14,523 nt of DNA from NCBI GenBank assembly GCA_002331465.1, contig DCYM01000092.1:888-15410 (forward strand), given 5' to 3'. The notes below the pieces were generated by a model. That model ran no database searches and had not been told where the DNA came from. It worked only from the letters and a program-made list of their open reading frames with translations. Position 1 is the stretch's first letter. Each line of letters opens with the position of its first letter. Position numbers and translations under genes: made by a program. This DNA is from Candidatus Neomicrothrix sp. UBA2110. GTDB taxonomy: Bacteria > Actinomycetota > Acidimicrobiia > Acidimicrobiales > Poriferisodalaceae. Of this stretch, positions 1 through 6,892 are shown piece after piece.

Positions 1-335
1 TCCCGGGTATCGAAAAGACCGAAACCCAAGAGCCATACAGCCATCTCAGCCATGTCGAACTGCGTGAAGACGGAAATCACGGTAACGAAGGCTCTGCTAA
101 ACGAAACGAAATAGCACGGCGTTCGACTCCGTATGCGTTCCACGATGGAACGGTCGGGCTGTATTTCATGGCATTTTGCAAAGATCAGGCCCCGCTGCGA
201 GAGCGGTTGCGCAGGATGTATGGCCTAGATGACGCCAATGGTGTTCGCGACGCTATGACCGATTATACGAATCCTGCGTCAGGGTCCTTCTATTTCGCGC
301 CGAGTGAAGAAACACTTGATGCCATAACTGGCTAG
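1..335 (+). CDS. DyP-type heme peroxidase, YfeX-like (C-terminal part)
   Basis: The 5' end lies outside the window. Reading in the frame of codons starting at position 3 gives about 110 residues ending at the TAG at 333-335. The fragment matches the C-terminal half of YfeX-like dye-decolorizing peroxidases as I recall them: an SHL motif holding the probable proximal heme-ligand histidine (fragment residue 14), then ARRSTPY with the probable distal arginine, then GLYFMAF, and finally SGSFYFAP near the end. Family members use hydrogen peroxide to oxidise dyes, porphyrins or phenolics and usually act in the cytoplasm or in encapsulin shells; no targeting signal can be judged here. Compared with YfeX there are a few extra residues (HGNEG) between the histidine and arginine motifs. 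The gene converges on the DUF35 operon and shares the hairpin at 366-399. The family is clear; substrate unknown. Confidence 0.85.
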   Translation, partial: PGIEKTETQEPYSHLSHVELREDGNHGNEGSAKRNEIARRSTPYAFHDGTVGLYFMAFCKDQAPLRERLRRMYGLDDANGVRDAMTDYTNPASGSFYFAPSEETLDAITG

Positions 336-365
336 AGCTTGGCGGTACCGAAAAAATAACGAACT

Positions 366-399
366 TTGTGGCGGCTGGTTATCGAATCAGCCGCCACAA
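366..399. terminator. Bidirectional hairpin terminator between convergent genes
   Basis: TTGTGGCGGCTG (366-377) pairs perfectly with CAGCCGCCACAA (388-399), a 12-bp stem. It can extend inward by a G:T and two T:A pairs to leave the loop ATCG. It sits between the stop of the DyP gene (335) and the stop of the DUF35 gene (411), so it can serve both strands. On the minus strand a T-rich stretch (complement of 351-356) follows about 10 nt after the stem. On the plus strand no T tract follows. The hairpin is seen directly; the terminator role is inferred from its place. Confidence 0.75.
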
Positions 400-410
400 C
401 GCGTTCATGG

Positions 411-869
411 TCAACTCGCTGAAGTCACTTCCCATTGAACGAGAGTGAATCCGGGGTCTCCATCATCGTGGTCTTCGAAAATGACTGAGACAGGTGCCCC
501 AATCTCAATCTCCTGTAGGGGATCACCTAGCAAATTTCCGACCATTCGAATGTTGTCCGCCTGAGGTAACTCGACCAAAACGATGATGTAAGGACCTCGA
601 TCGGTGAGAGCTCTGTGGACCGGGTGGTGAGGACGCTGCCAACTATAAATTCGGCCGACCGGATCGATGTTTACCCAGTCAAGTTCCATCGAGTTGCACG
701 CGTGACACATCCACTCGGGCCCCCACTGGTGAACTTTGCAGTTGCTGCAGCGTTGAACACGTAGTTCATGAGCCCGCGTACCTTCCCAAAATGGGACGTC
801 AAGACCGTCGGTGGCAGGAGCTGGCTGCCTGAGACCCGGCAAATGAGGTTCTGATGTGGATTTGTTCAT
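411..869 (-). CDS. DUF35 OB-fold / zinc-ribbon acyl-CoA-associated protein
   Basis: This 152-residue protein has the standard DUF35 layout. After an N-terminal helical stretch comes a rubredoxin-like zinc ribbon with Cys41, Cys44, Cys55 and Cys58 (two CxxC pairs), then an OB-fold from about residue 68 containing PVGRIYSW and ending near residue 148. DUF35 proteins bind thiolase-superfamily partners and often help hold the acyl-CoA; the best studied act with Ltp2-type aldolases. The start is well supported: AGGAGG lies 7 nt before the ATG. The ATG overlaps the stop of the upstream thiolase-fold gene as ATGA, so the two are very likely translationally coupled and form a complex. It is the last gene of the GNAT, thiolase, DUF35 operon and ends just before the hairpin at 366-399. 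Confidence 0.9.
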   Translation of the reverse strand: MNKSTSEPHLPGLRQPAPATDGLDVPFWEGTRAHELRVQRCSNCKVHQWGPEWMCHACNSMELDWVNIDPVGRIYSWQRPHHPVHRALTDRGPYIIVLVELPQADNIRMVGNLLGDPLQEIEIGAPVSVIFEDHDDGDPGFTLVQWEVTSAS

Positions 870-2053
870 CCCAGTGCCTCCTGAGTTCCATAAATTGCTG
901 TCGAAGCCACGGCGACCATCGGACCGGCATTAGCTAAAGCCACTTTGACGTCTGGAACTTGATTGCAAGACTCACCGCGTACTTGTCGGACCGCTTCAAC
1001 CTGAAGCCCGAGGCCGTGCATGTAGCACTCCGCGAGGTTTCCTCCACTGGTGTTGAGGGGAAGATTGCCGCCGTCTGCACGTAAGTTTTCGAAAGTGAGT
1101 ACCTCGTCGGCGTTTTCGTAGGTACAGAGTCCGTGTTCGATCAAACTCATCACCACCCCACCGGTGAAGTTCTCGTAACTCTGGACGACATCAATATCTT
1201 GTGGTGTCACTCCGGCCTGCTCATATAGATATTTCGCTGCGGGCTTGAAACTTGATGTGACGTAATCCGTAGCATTTTCTGCCGTTGCTCCAGATCGATG
1301 GCCGCCACTTTGTTGAGCACCTAGCACGAGTGCTGGCACCTTTGGTAGGTCCATCGCTCGGTCGCTTCTGGTGATGATCATGGCGGCGGCCCCATCGTTT
1401 TCAAGACAACAATCGAACAATCGGTAGGGCTCGGTGATCCACCGTGATGCGTCGTAGGTTTCCGCGTCGAGAGTGCGTCCGTTCATCACGGCGCGGGGGT
1501 TGTTCTGGGCGTGGTGATAGCAGGCCATAGCAATTGAGCGCATGGCGTTTCTTCCGACGCCGTGTTCATGCATGAAGCGAGTTGTGCGCATCGCGTACAT
1601 CTGAGCTGCGCTCATCATGCCGTAAGGCAAGGTGTAGGCAGCGCCTCCGCTAACTGGGCGGGAGCCTCCGCTACGTCCGAACCTTCCGAACTGACCTTGA
1701 GCTAGACCGCGATAGGCGACCACGACATCGGCCGATCCAGCCGTAATTGCACCAGCAGCATTTTGTACCGCTGCCGCTGCGCCTCCTCCTCCGCTTGTCC
1801 ACTGCATATTTGAGTAACGAAGTTCCGGAAGTCCTAAAGCGTTCGCTAGTCGCGGCGGGTCATTCCGATCGTTGGAATAGGAACAAAAACCGTCGATTTC
1901 CTTAGGATTGATCCCGGCATCCTCACACGCGGCGAGAATTGCTTTCAACACTAAAACGAACTCAGGATCGGAAGATTGGCCATGTTTGTAATAGGTCGTT
2001 TCGCCGACCCCAACGACCGCGGTCTTTCCTCTGAGGTTGTAATCGTCACTCAT
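866..2053 (-). CDS. Thiolase-fold acyl-CoA enzyme, probable Ltp2-type retro-aldolase
   Basis: About 395 residues of the SCP-x/lipid-transfer branch of the thiolase superfamily. I start it at the ATG at 2053 because family members begin with a sequence like MSDDYNLRGKTAVVGVG and this ATG follows the GNAT stop after 2 nt; an in-frame start at 2116 would add 21 non-conserved residues inside the GNAT gene. Where thiolases carry the nucleophilic cysteine (usually CASG) this protein has WTSG (Trp85). Where they carry GHP it has ECYMHG (Tyr344). A second conserved tyrosine, Tyr293, lies in SYENFT. This tyrosine pair matches the positions I recall for Ltp2 aldolases, which cleave a beta-hydroxyacyl-CoA side chain with a DUF35 partner. 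The DUF35 gene follows with a 4-nt overlap. The fold is certain, the aldolase activity is inferred, and the substrate is unknown. Confidence 0.85.
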   Translation of the reverse strand: MSDDYNLRGKTAVVGVGETTYYKHGQSSDPEFVLVLKAILAACEDAGINPKEIDGFCSYSNDRNDPPRLANALGLPELRYSNMQWTSGGGGAAAAVQNAAGAITAGSADVVVAYRGLAQGQFGRFGRSGGSRPVSGGAAYTLPYGMMSAAQMYAMRTTRFMHEHGVGRNAMRSIAMACYHHAQNNPRAVMNGRTLDAETYDASRWITEPYRLFDCCLENDGAAAMIITRSDRAMDLPKVPALVLGAQQSGGHRSGATAENATDYVTSSFKPAAKYLYEQAGVTPQDIDVVQSYENFTGGVVMSLIEHGLCTYENADEVLTFENLRADGGNLPLNTSGGNLAECYMHGLGLQVEAVRQVRGESCNQVPDVKVALANAGPMVAVASTAIYGTQEALG

Positions 2054-2055
2054 AA

Positions 2056-2559
2056 TTAAGTGACGGTAGCTCCTCTTGTTGCCAACGTGCTGAGTTCGGG
2101 TCCCTGGAGTCGACAAGGTAGCCAGCTATTCATGATCTTTGCGCCAAGGATTTGGTAGAAGTCGATTGCTGTTTGGTTCCAATCGAGTACTTGCCACTCC
2201 AGCCTGGGACAGTCGCGCTCCTCCGCAATTCGTGCCAGCGTCGCGAGCAACAGTTTTCCGATGCCGACGCCACGGTGCTGCTCTGGCACGAAGAGGTCTT
2301 CAAGGTAAATTCCTGGTCTACCTCGCCAAGTGGAATAGTTGTGAAAGAACAGAGCAAAGCCTCGAACTTCGCCGGTTACTTCAGCTAGAAGACACTCGAA
2401 CGGTGGCTGGTTTAAGCTCAGCTGTGCACCGATGCTTTCTGGAGTCGCCTCCACTGCGTCGGGCTCTCGCTCGTATTCGGCTAAGCCTTGAATCAAGCCG
2501 CAAATGGTGTGGGCGTCGTCCGCAGTAGCGAAGCGAATAGTGGTTTCGGTCACGGCCAT
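2056..2559 (-). CDS. GNAT-family N-acetyltransferase (SSAT/diamine acetyltransferase-like)
   Basis: A complete 167-residue single-domain GNAT protein. Motifs in order are LAEYE (27-31), FALFFHNYSTW (68-78), YLEDLFV (85-91), the acetyl-CoA pyrophosphate loop HRGVGIG (95-101), and LDWNQTAIDFYQILGA (125-140) with Tyr135 as the likely general acid. This set is typical of the spermidine/spermine or thialysine acetyltransferase branch, which moves acetyl from acetyl-CoA to a primary amine; the true substrate cannot be read from sequence. It is the first gene of the operon with the thiolase-fold and DUF35 genes, and its TAA lies 2 nt before the next ATG. No good ribosome binding site precedes the ATG; instead a short palindrome (2562-2573) sits 2 nt upstream. 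Family confident, link to the downstream lyase unclear. Confidence 0.87.
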   Translation of the reverse strand: MAVTETTIRFATADDAHTICGLIQGLAEYEREPDAVEATPESIGAQLSLNQPPFECLLAEVTGEVRGFALFFHNYSTWRGRPGIYLEDLFVPEQHRGVGIGKLLLATLARIAEERDCPRLEWQVLDWNQTAIDFYQILGAKIMNSWLPCRLQGPELSTLATRGATVT

Positions 2560-2561
2560 GG

Positions 2562-2573
2562 CCTAGCACTAGG
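2562..2573. repeat. 12-nt inverted repeat just upstream of the GNAT start
   Basis: CCTAG and CTAGG flank a 2-nt centre, ending 2 nt before the GNAT ATG on the minus strand. It occupies the place where a ribosome binding site would be and could be an operator half or a chance palindrome. The structure is seen; the role is not known. Confidence 0.3.
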
Positions 2574-2624
2574 TTGATGGCTTTAGCTACTTAACGCTTG
2601 ATATCGATTAAACAAATGCCCAAC

Positions 2625-2638
2625 GTCGCTGCAGCGAC
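2625..2638. promoter_or_regulatory. 14-bp perfect palindrome, possible operator
   Basis: GTCGCTGCAGCGAC is its own reverse complement. It lies in the 93-bp gap between the divergent GNAT operon and chorismate mutase, ending 14 nt before the mutase ATG. The size and place suit a dimeric repressor site overlapping the mutase promoter or leader, but no regulator gene is present here to pair with it. A chance palindrome is possible. Confidence 0.35.
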
Positions 2639-2652
2639 TAGAAAAGTTACCG

Positions 2653-2940
2653 ATGAGCAACAACCAACTGTCCCAGTTTCGACGCAGCATCGACAATATT
2701 GACGCTGCCCTCATCCACATGCTCGCGGAACGTTTTCGTATTACCCAGGCCGTTGGTCAGTACAAAGCTGAATCGGCGATGCCACCAGCTGATCCGGAGC
2801 GCGAACAAGAACAAATCAAGCGGTTACGAAAACTCGCTGAAGAAGCAGGGCTAGACCCAGAATTCTCAGAAAAATTCTTGCGATTCGTGATCGACGAAGT
2901 GATTCATCATCATGAACGAATTGCAGACGGACCGCCGTAA
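2653..2940 (+). CDS. Chorismate mutase, AroQ-type, single domain
   Basis: A 95-residue all-helical protein with the length and layout of AroQ chorismate mutases, which convert chorismate to prephenate for phenylalanine and tyrosine synthesis in the cytoplasm. Aligned by eye with the E. coli mutase domain, the active-site residues are kept: Arg10 (FRRSIDNID), Arg27 (LAERF), Lys38 (GQYK), Asp47, Arg50 and Glu51 (ADPEREQ). The position of E. coli Gln88 is His86 in the C-terminal VIHHHERI segment, an ending that I recall as common in stand-alone bacterial members. No signal peptide is present, so it is not the exported AroQ form. The ATG lacks a clear ribosome binding site. It stands alone, between divergent and convergent neighbours that have no link to shikimate biosynthesis. 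Confidence 0.9.
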   Translation: MSNNQLSQFRRSIDNIDAALIHMLAERFRITQAVGQYKAESAMPPADPEREQEQIKRLRKLAEEAGLDPEFSEKFLRFVIDEVIHHHERIADGPP

Positions 2941-2961
2941 TTCGTAGTTAGGGCAGTTTGG

Positions 2962-4215
2962 TTACGTGTCGGACCGCTGCTTGAGAACGTCGCTCAATGT
3001 GTCGAAAATCGTGCCGATCTCATTGTCTGTAATTATTAGCGGGGGACAAAACGCGATTGCTTCGCCAATTCCTCTACACACCACGCCGTTGTTAATCATC
3101 GCATCCCTAGTGGGAATAGCGTCGCCCCCGATCTCACAGGCCCAGATTCCACCGATTCCCCGAAAGCTTTGAATCATGCCGTCGCCGAGTAATGCCGTGA
3201 AGCCTTCGCTCATTCTTTGCCCGATCCGTTGGGCTGCGTTGACTAGCCCCTCATCTTCAATTACTTGGATGTTGGCAACAGCAGCGGCAGCGGCGGTGGG
3301 ATGACCTGAATAGGTATATCCGTGCATGAGTTTCGCGGTTTCATCACTGACTAACTCGTCGGCCAGTGCCTGAGAAATAATCACGCCTGACAAGGGTAGA
3401 TAACCGGATGTGACTCCTTTAGCGAATGTCAACATGTCGGGCGTCACATCAAATGTTTGACTCGCGAACCACTGCCCCGTCCTGCCGAATCCGCAAATCA
3501 CCTCATCAAATATCAATAGGGCACCGTGCTGATCGCACAAACGACGAAGCCCCTCGAGATAGCCGTCTGGTGGCATAAGCACCCCACCTGCGCCTTGTAC
3601 AGGCTCACAAATGACAGCGGCAATCCTTGATCCATGTTGGGCAAACAGCGAAGCTGCCTCTTCTATATCATCATTTGGGATCTCGATTACATGTGGGAGG
3701 AGATCGCCCCAGCCGACGCGATTCGATTCGATTCCCTGAACGCTGGTTCCTCCAAAATTGACACCGTGGTAACCGCCGGTCCTCCGAACGATGATTTGAC
3801 GGTCAGAGTCACCTCGACGTTGGTGGAACATTCGCGCCAGCTTCAGAACAGTGTCCACAGCTTCAGAACCGGAACATCCCAGAAAAACTTTTCCCTCGGG
3901 ATGTGGAGATACACGCCGTATGGCCTCGGCTGCTTGCGCTGCGGGCTCGTTGGTGAACGGATCAAAAGTGTTGTAGGTCTGCAACTGATCAAGCTGGTGC
4001 TTGATCGCGTTAATCACCTTGGCGTTGCCGTGACCAATCTGACATAGCCACAGGCTCGCCATCCCATCGAGGTATTGCTTCCCTTTGTCATCTACCAAGG
4101 TGCAATCTTTAGCGCTGACGATGTTGATGAAATCAGCCTCCGACTTGCTAGACAGGCTGAAAGCGTGAATCAGTGCATCAGTCACGTGCGTCCCCTTCGG
4201 TACCCGTTCCTCCAT
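2962..4215 (-). CDS. Class III PLP-dependent aminotransferase (omega-amino acid type)
   Basis: About 417 residues with the fold-type I class III pattern. Numbered from the ATG at 4215 (12 residues inside the longest possible frame), the key sites are YLDGMASLWL near 48, CSGSEAVDT near 114, YHG near 149, FDEVICGFGRTG with the PLP-binding Asp237, and the Schiff-base Lys266 in TFAKGVTSGY. Such enzymes transfer the terminal amino group of substrates such as beta-alanine, taurine, GABA or diamines to pyruvate or 2-oxoglutarate; the motifs do not separate these. I prefer 4215 because GAGAG lies 5 nt before it and the 12 extra residues (MDVGRVVGCESS) look non-conserved, but 4251 is possible. It converges tail to tail on chorismate mutase with a 21-nt gap and diverges from the class V aminotransferase. 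Confidence 0.88.
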   Translation of the reverse strand: MEERVPKGTHVTDALIHAFSLSSKSEADFINIVSAKDCTLVDDKGKQYLDGMASLWLCQIGHGNAKVINAIKHQLDQLQTYNTFDPFTNEPAAQAAEAIRRVSPHPEGKVFLGCSGSEAVDTVLKLARMFHQRRGDSDRQIIVRRTGGYHGVNFGGTSVQGIESNRVGWGDLLPHVIEIPNDDIEEAASLFAQHGSRIAAVICEPVQGAGGVLMPPDGYLEGLRRLCDQHGALLIFDEVICGFGRTGQWFASQTFDVTPDMLTFAKGVTSGYLPLSGVIISQALADELVSDETAKLMHGYTYSGHPTAAAAAVANIQVIEDEGLVNAAQRIGQRMSEGFTALLGDGMIQSFRGIGGIWACEIGGDAIPTRDAMINNGVVCRGIGEAIAFCPPLIITDNEIGTIFDTLSDVLKQRSDT

Positions 4216-4250
4216 GGAACTCTCACAGCCTACGACGCGGCCCACGTCCA

Positions 4251-4263
4251 CGTTGCCGCAACG
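4251..4263. promoter_or_regulatory. 13-bp inverted repeat between divergent aminotransferase genes
   Basis: CGTTGC and GCAACG flank a single C. The repeat sits in the 126-bp region between the class III gene starting at 4215 and the class V gene starting at 4342, a usual place for an operator shared by divergent genes. If the class III gene really starts at 4251, the repeat would overlap its start codon. The operator role is inferred only from place and symmetry. Confidence 0.35.
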
Positions 4264-4341
4264 GATCTTGATAGACGCGCCTAATGCGGAGGTACCCTTC
4301 CAGAACGCGCTGAATGATCACTTCGTAGTTGGGGTAATGAA

Positions 4342-5523
4342 ATGTCACTGAGTTATGGTCGACCGATGGTGTCCATTCCGGGTCCATCAGTGATCCCGGA
4401 TCGTGTGCTTGCAGCGATGCACCGCCCGATGCCGAACATCTATGAAGGAGAATTAGTCGAAATTTCCTACAGTGTGCAAGACGATCTGCGGAAAATAGCG
4501 CGGACTGAACAACCGGTTTACATCACTGTTTCGAATGGCCACGGCGCATGGGAGATGGCTATCAGTAACACCTTGTCTCGAGGCGACAAGGTGCTAATCC
4601 TTGAGTCTGGGCGCTTTGCGGTTGGATGGGGTGAGATGGCGGAAACCTCGGGAGTGAAGACGGAGATTTTGCCTGGAATCGACGCGGATCCGGTCGATCC
4701 CGCGGCCGTCGAACAGCGCCTAAAGGCCGACCTTTCGCGAGAGATAACGGCAGTCATGGTTGTCCAAGTCGATACCGCGACCTCGGTCCGTAACGATATC
4801 CCAGCTATCCGAGCTGCTATCGATGCGGCCGCACACCCTGCACTGCTAATGGTTGACTGCATAGCGTCCCTCGGCTGTGAGCCATATGAACATGACGACT
4901 GGGGAGTGGACATCACAGTTGCAGCTACTCAAAAAGGATTGATGGTGCCACCCGGACTTGGGTTTGTCTTCCCAAGTGAAAAAGCGCTTGTAGCGCACAA
5001 AAGCGCTGATCTACGAACCGGCTATTTCGATTGGGGTCCGAGAACTAACCCTGATGAGCATTACAAAATTTACTGCGGAACCCCACCGATCCAACATTTG
5101 TGGGGGATGCGCGAGGCTCTCGACATGCTGTTCGAAGAAGGACTCGAAAGTGTGTGGAATAGGCACAGAATCCTTGCAGATGCGGTCAGATCGGCCGTCC
5201 AAGCCTGGAAAGCTGAAGATGGGTTTTCGTTTAACGTCACTGAACCCGAATTCCGATCGAATTCCGTTACTACTGTCCTCACAGGTGATGTCGATGCAAG
5301 CGAACTTCGTCGAATCGCCGAACAAGATTGTGGGGTAACCCTCGGTATTGGTCTCGCTGAGTTCGCTGATCGAGCCATACGCATCGGCCACATGGGGCAT
5401 CTCAACCCACCGATGATTCTTGGAACGCTTGGCACGATTGAAGCTGCCCTTACTAAAATGGGCGCTCCGATGGGAGGGTCCGGTTCCGCAGCTGCGGCTG
5501 CCGTCATCGGCTCGGCTCTATAA
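4342..5523 (+). CDS. Class V aminotransferase (alanine/serine-glyoxylate type)
   Basis: A complete 393-residue class V PLP enzyme. It opens with the family's PGPSVIP motif (13-19), has the SNGHGAWEMAI loop (64-74) that binds the cofactor phosphate, the PLP-ring Asp172 in VDCIASLG, and the Schiff-base Lys198 in ATQKGLMVPPG. This is the alanine-glyoxylate / serine-glyoxylate / serine-pyruvate branch, which moves the amino group of a small amino acid to glyoxylate or a related keto acid. The C-terminal GGSGSAAAAA stretch is in line with the glycine- and alanine-rich ending of this branch. It faces away from the class III gene across the inverted repeat at 4251-4263 and meets the acyl-CoA dehydrogenase tail to tail with a 4-nt gap. 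The ribosome binding site is poor (GGGG 7 nt before the ATG). Exact amino acid substrate not determined. Confidence 0.88.
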   Translation: MSLSYGRPMVSIPGPSVIPDRVLAAMHRPMPNIYEGELVEISYSVQDDLRKIARTEQPVYITVSNGHGAWEMAISNTLSRGDKVLILESGRFAVGWGEMAETSGVKTEILPGIDADPVDPAAVEQRLKADLSREITAVMVVQVDTATSVRNDIPAIRAAIDAAAHPALLMVDCIASLGCEPYEHDDWGVDITVAATQKGLMVPPGLGFVFPSEKALVAHKSADLRTGYFDWGPRTNPDEHYKIYCGTPPIQHLWGMREALDMLFEEGLESVWNRHRILADAVRSAVQAWKAEDGFSFNVTEPEFRSNSVTTVLTGDVDASELRRIAEQDCGVTLGIGLAEFADRAIRIGHMGHLNPPMILGTLGTIEAALTKMGAPMGGSGSAAAAAVIGSAL

Positions 5524-5527
5524 AGGC

Positions 5528-6763
5528 CTAGATCGGCAGGTCGCCTGTGGCGGCGCGCGTCGATCCTTGATCGGTCCACGCAGCGATGGTTCGCTGTGCG
5601 ATTCTCATCTGGTGCACCTCGTCGGCACCATCGGCGAATCGCGCCCAACGAGCATGCTGATACATATGAGCCAATGGGGTATCAGTTGAATATCCAAGGG
5701 CGCCGTGAACTTGTATCGAACGATCGATCACCCGACCGAGCATGTTGGCGACGAAGTGCTTTGCCATCGATACTTCAGCCTTAAAGTCGTCTTGCCGGTC
5801 GATCTTGTATGCCGCGTGCAACACCATGAGTTTCGCTTGGTACAGCTCCATGGTGCTGTCCGCAATCATCCACTGGATACCTTGTTTTTCTGCTAACAGC
5901 GACCCATGCGAAAAACGATTCAACGAGCGATCAACCATCATGTCCAGAGCGATTTCTGCCTGAGCTATCCATCGCATGCAATGCGCTAGGCGCGCCGGAC
6001 CTAGTCGATACTGGCCAAGTAGATGTCCTTGCCCGCGCCCCCCAAGCATCTGATTGCTATGGACACGAAGATCTTCAATGAGAATTTCGCTGTGACCGGT
6101 GCTGCCATGCATCGTTTCCACTTCGCGCACTTCGTTCCATCCCTCGTGTGGGAGGTCGACGATGAATGCTGAATTACCCGCCTGAGGAATTTCGGGGTTT
6201 TCTTCGGTCCGTACGACCAAGATCGCGAAACTTGCGCGATGAGCGTTGGAGATAAACCACTTATGTCCGTTGATTACCCATTCGTCCCCATCTTGGTAAC
6301 CATTGGTTTGAATCAAGGTTGGGTCGGACCCGGCTACTTCTGGTTCAGTCATGGCGAAACACGACGTCGCTCGCCCCTCACACAGTGGTTTCAGGTATTT
6401 CTCTAGCTGCTCTTCAGTGCCCCAATGCAACAGCGTGTGCATATTTCCTTCATCGGGGGCTTGGCAGTTGAGAACCCACGGCCCGTAGTGAGACTTGGCG
6501 GCCTCCGCCTGAACCATCGCCAATTGGACATGTCCGAGACCCATACCCCCCCATTGCTCAGGCATGTGCGGTAACCAAAGGCCCTCGGCGAAAGCCTTTT
6601 TACGCATCTCAATTAACTTCGATACGTATCCGCTTCGATCTTGTTCGGCGAGCTTTTCTCGTTCAATTACTTCTTCAACCGGTTTAACTTCCCGCTCTAT
6701 GAAGTCTCTTACCCGTAGGCGCATCTCCTCGAGTTCGGGCGAGAGGCTGAAGTCGATACTCAT
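5528..6763 (-). CDS. Acyl-CoA dehydrogenase, ACAD10/11-like
   Basis: A complete 411-residue FAD enzyme with the three-part acyl-CoA dehydrogenase fold: N-terminal helices (1-135), the central beta domain opening with FAMTEPEVAGSD (136-147), and a C-terminal helical bundle. The late motif ADGADEVH (377-384), in place of the EGT loop that carries the catalytic glutamate in short- and medium-chain enzymes, places it in the ACAD10/11-like branch, where the aspartate in this motif is taken as the base. These enzymes introduce the 2,3 double bond into acyl-CoAs, including 4-hydroxylated or branched chains in some members. AGGAA lies 7 nt before the ATG. It is downstream of the MFS gene on the same strand, but 129 nt and a hairpin lie between, so co-transcription is uncertain. 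Chain specificity not readable. Confidence 0.92.
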   Translation of the reverse strand: MSIDFSLSPELEEMRLRVRDFIEREVKPVEEVIEREKLAEQDRSGYVSKLIEMRKKAFAEGLWLPHMPEQWGGMGLGHVQLAMVQAEAAKSHYGPWVLNCQAPDEGNMHTLLHWGTEEQLEKYLKPLCEGRATSCFAMTEPEVAGSDPTLIQTNGYQDGDEWVINGHKWFISNAHRASFAILVVRTEENPEIPQAGNSAFIVDLPHEGWNEVREVETMHGSTGHSEILIEDLRVHSNQMLGGRGQGHLLGQYRLGPARLAHCMRWIAQAEIALDMMVDRSLNRFSHGSLLAEKQGIQWMIADSTMELYQAKLMVLHAAYKIDRQDDFKAEVSMAKHFVANMLGRVIDRSIQVHGALGYSTDTPLAHMYQHARWARFADGADEVHQMRIAQRTIAAWTDQGSTRAATGDLPI

Positions 6764-6845
6764 TAATAGTTCCTAGCTTCGTGTGGCCTGCACCGTAGAA
6801 CAGGTTTCGTTGGTAATCCGATGGAGAAAATGGTAATCGGCCTTA

Positions 6846-6881
6846 GACCACCAGCAGACTTCCTAGTCGCGTCTGGTGGTC
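6846..6881 (-). terminator. Hairpin downstream of the MFS gene
   Basis: GACCACCAG (6846-6854) pairs perfectly with CTGGTGGTC (6873-6881); inside the 18-nt loop GACT and AGTC can form a smaller nested stem. It begins 12 nt after the MFS stop on the minus strand. No T tract follows on that strand, so it could be a weak terminator, a transcript-stabilising stem or an operator for the acyl-CoA dehydrogenase. The stem is seen; the function is a guess. Confidence 0.4.
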
Positions 6882-6892
6882 ACAGCGCCCTT

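Noticed and set aside
2054..2116. N-terminal extension of the thiolase-fold gene
   Set aside because: The 21 extra residues overlap the GNAT gene, are not family-like, and the ATG at 2053 matches the usual family start just after the GNAT stop.
2139..2528. 129-codon open frame on the plus strand
   Set aside because: Antisense to the complete GNAT gene, whose conserved motifs show it is the coding strand.
5467..5520. Alanine/glycine-rich end of the class V aminotransferase as a possible frameshifted tail
   Set aside because: Related enzymes of this branch also end in a Gly/Ala-rich helix, so it looks like the normal C-terminus.
5070..5648. 192-codon open frame on the minus strand
   Set aside because: It runs antisense through the class V aminotransferase and into the acyl-CoA dehydrogenase; low-complexity, arginine-rich product with no known motif.
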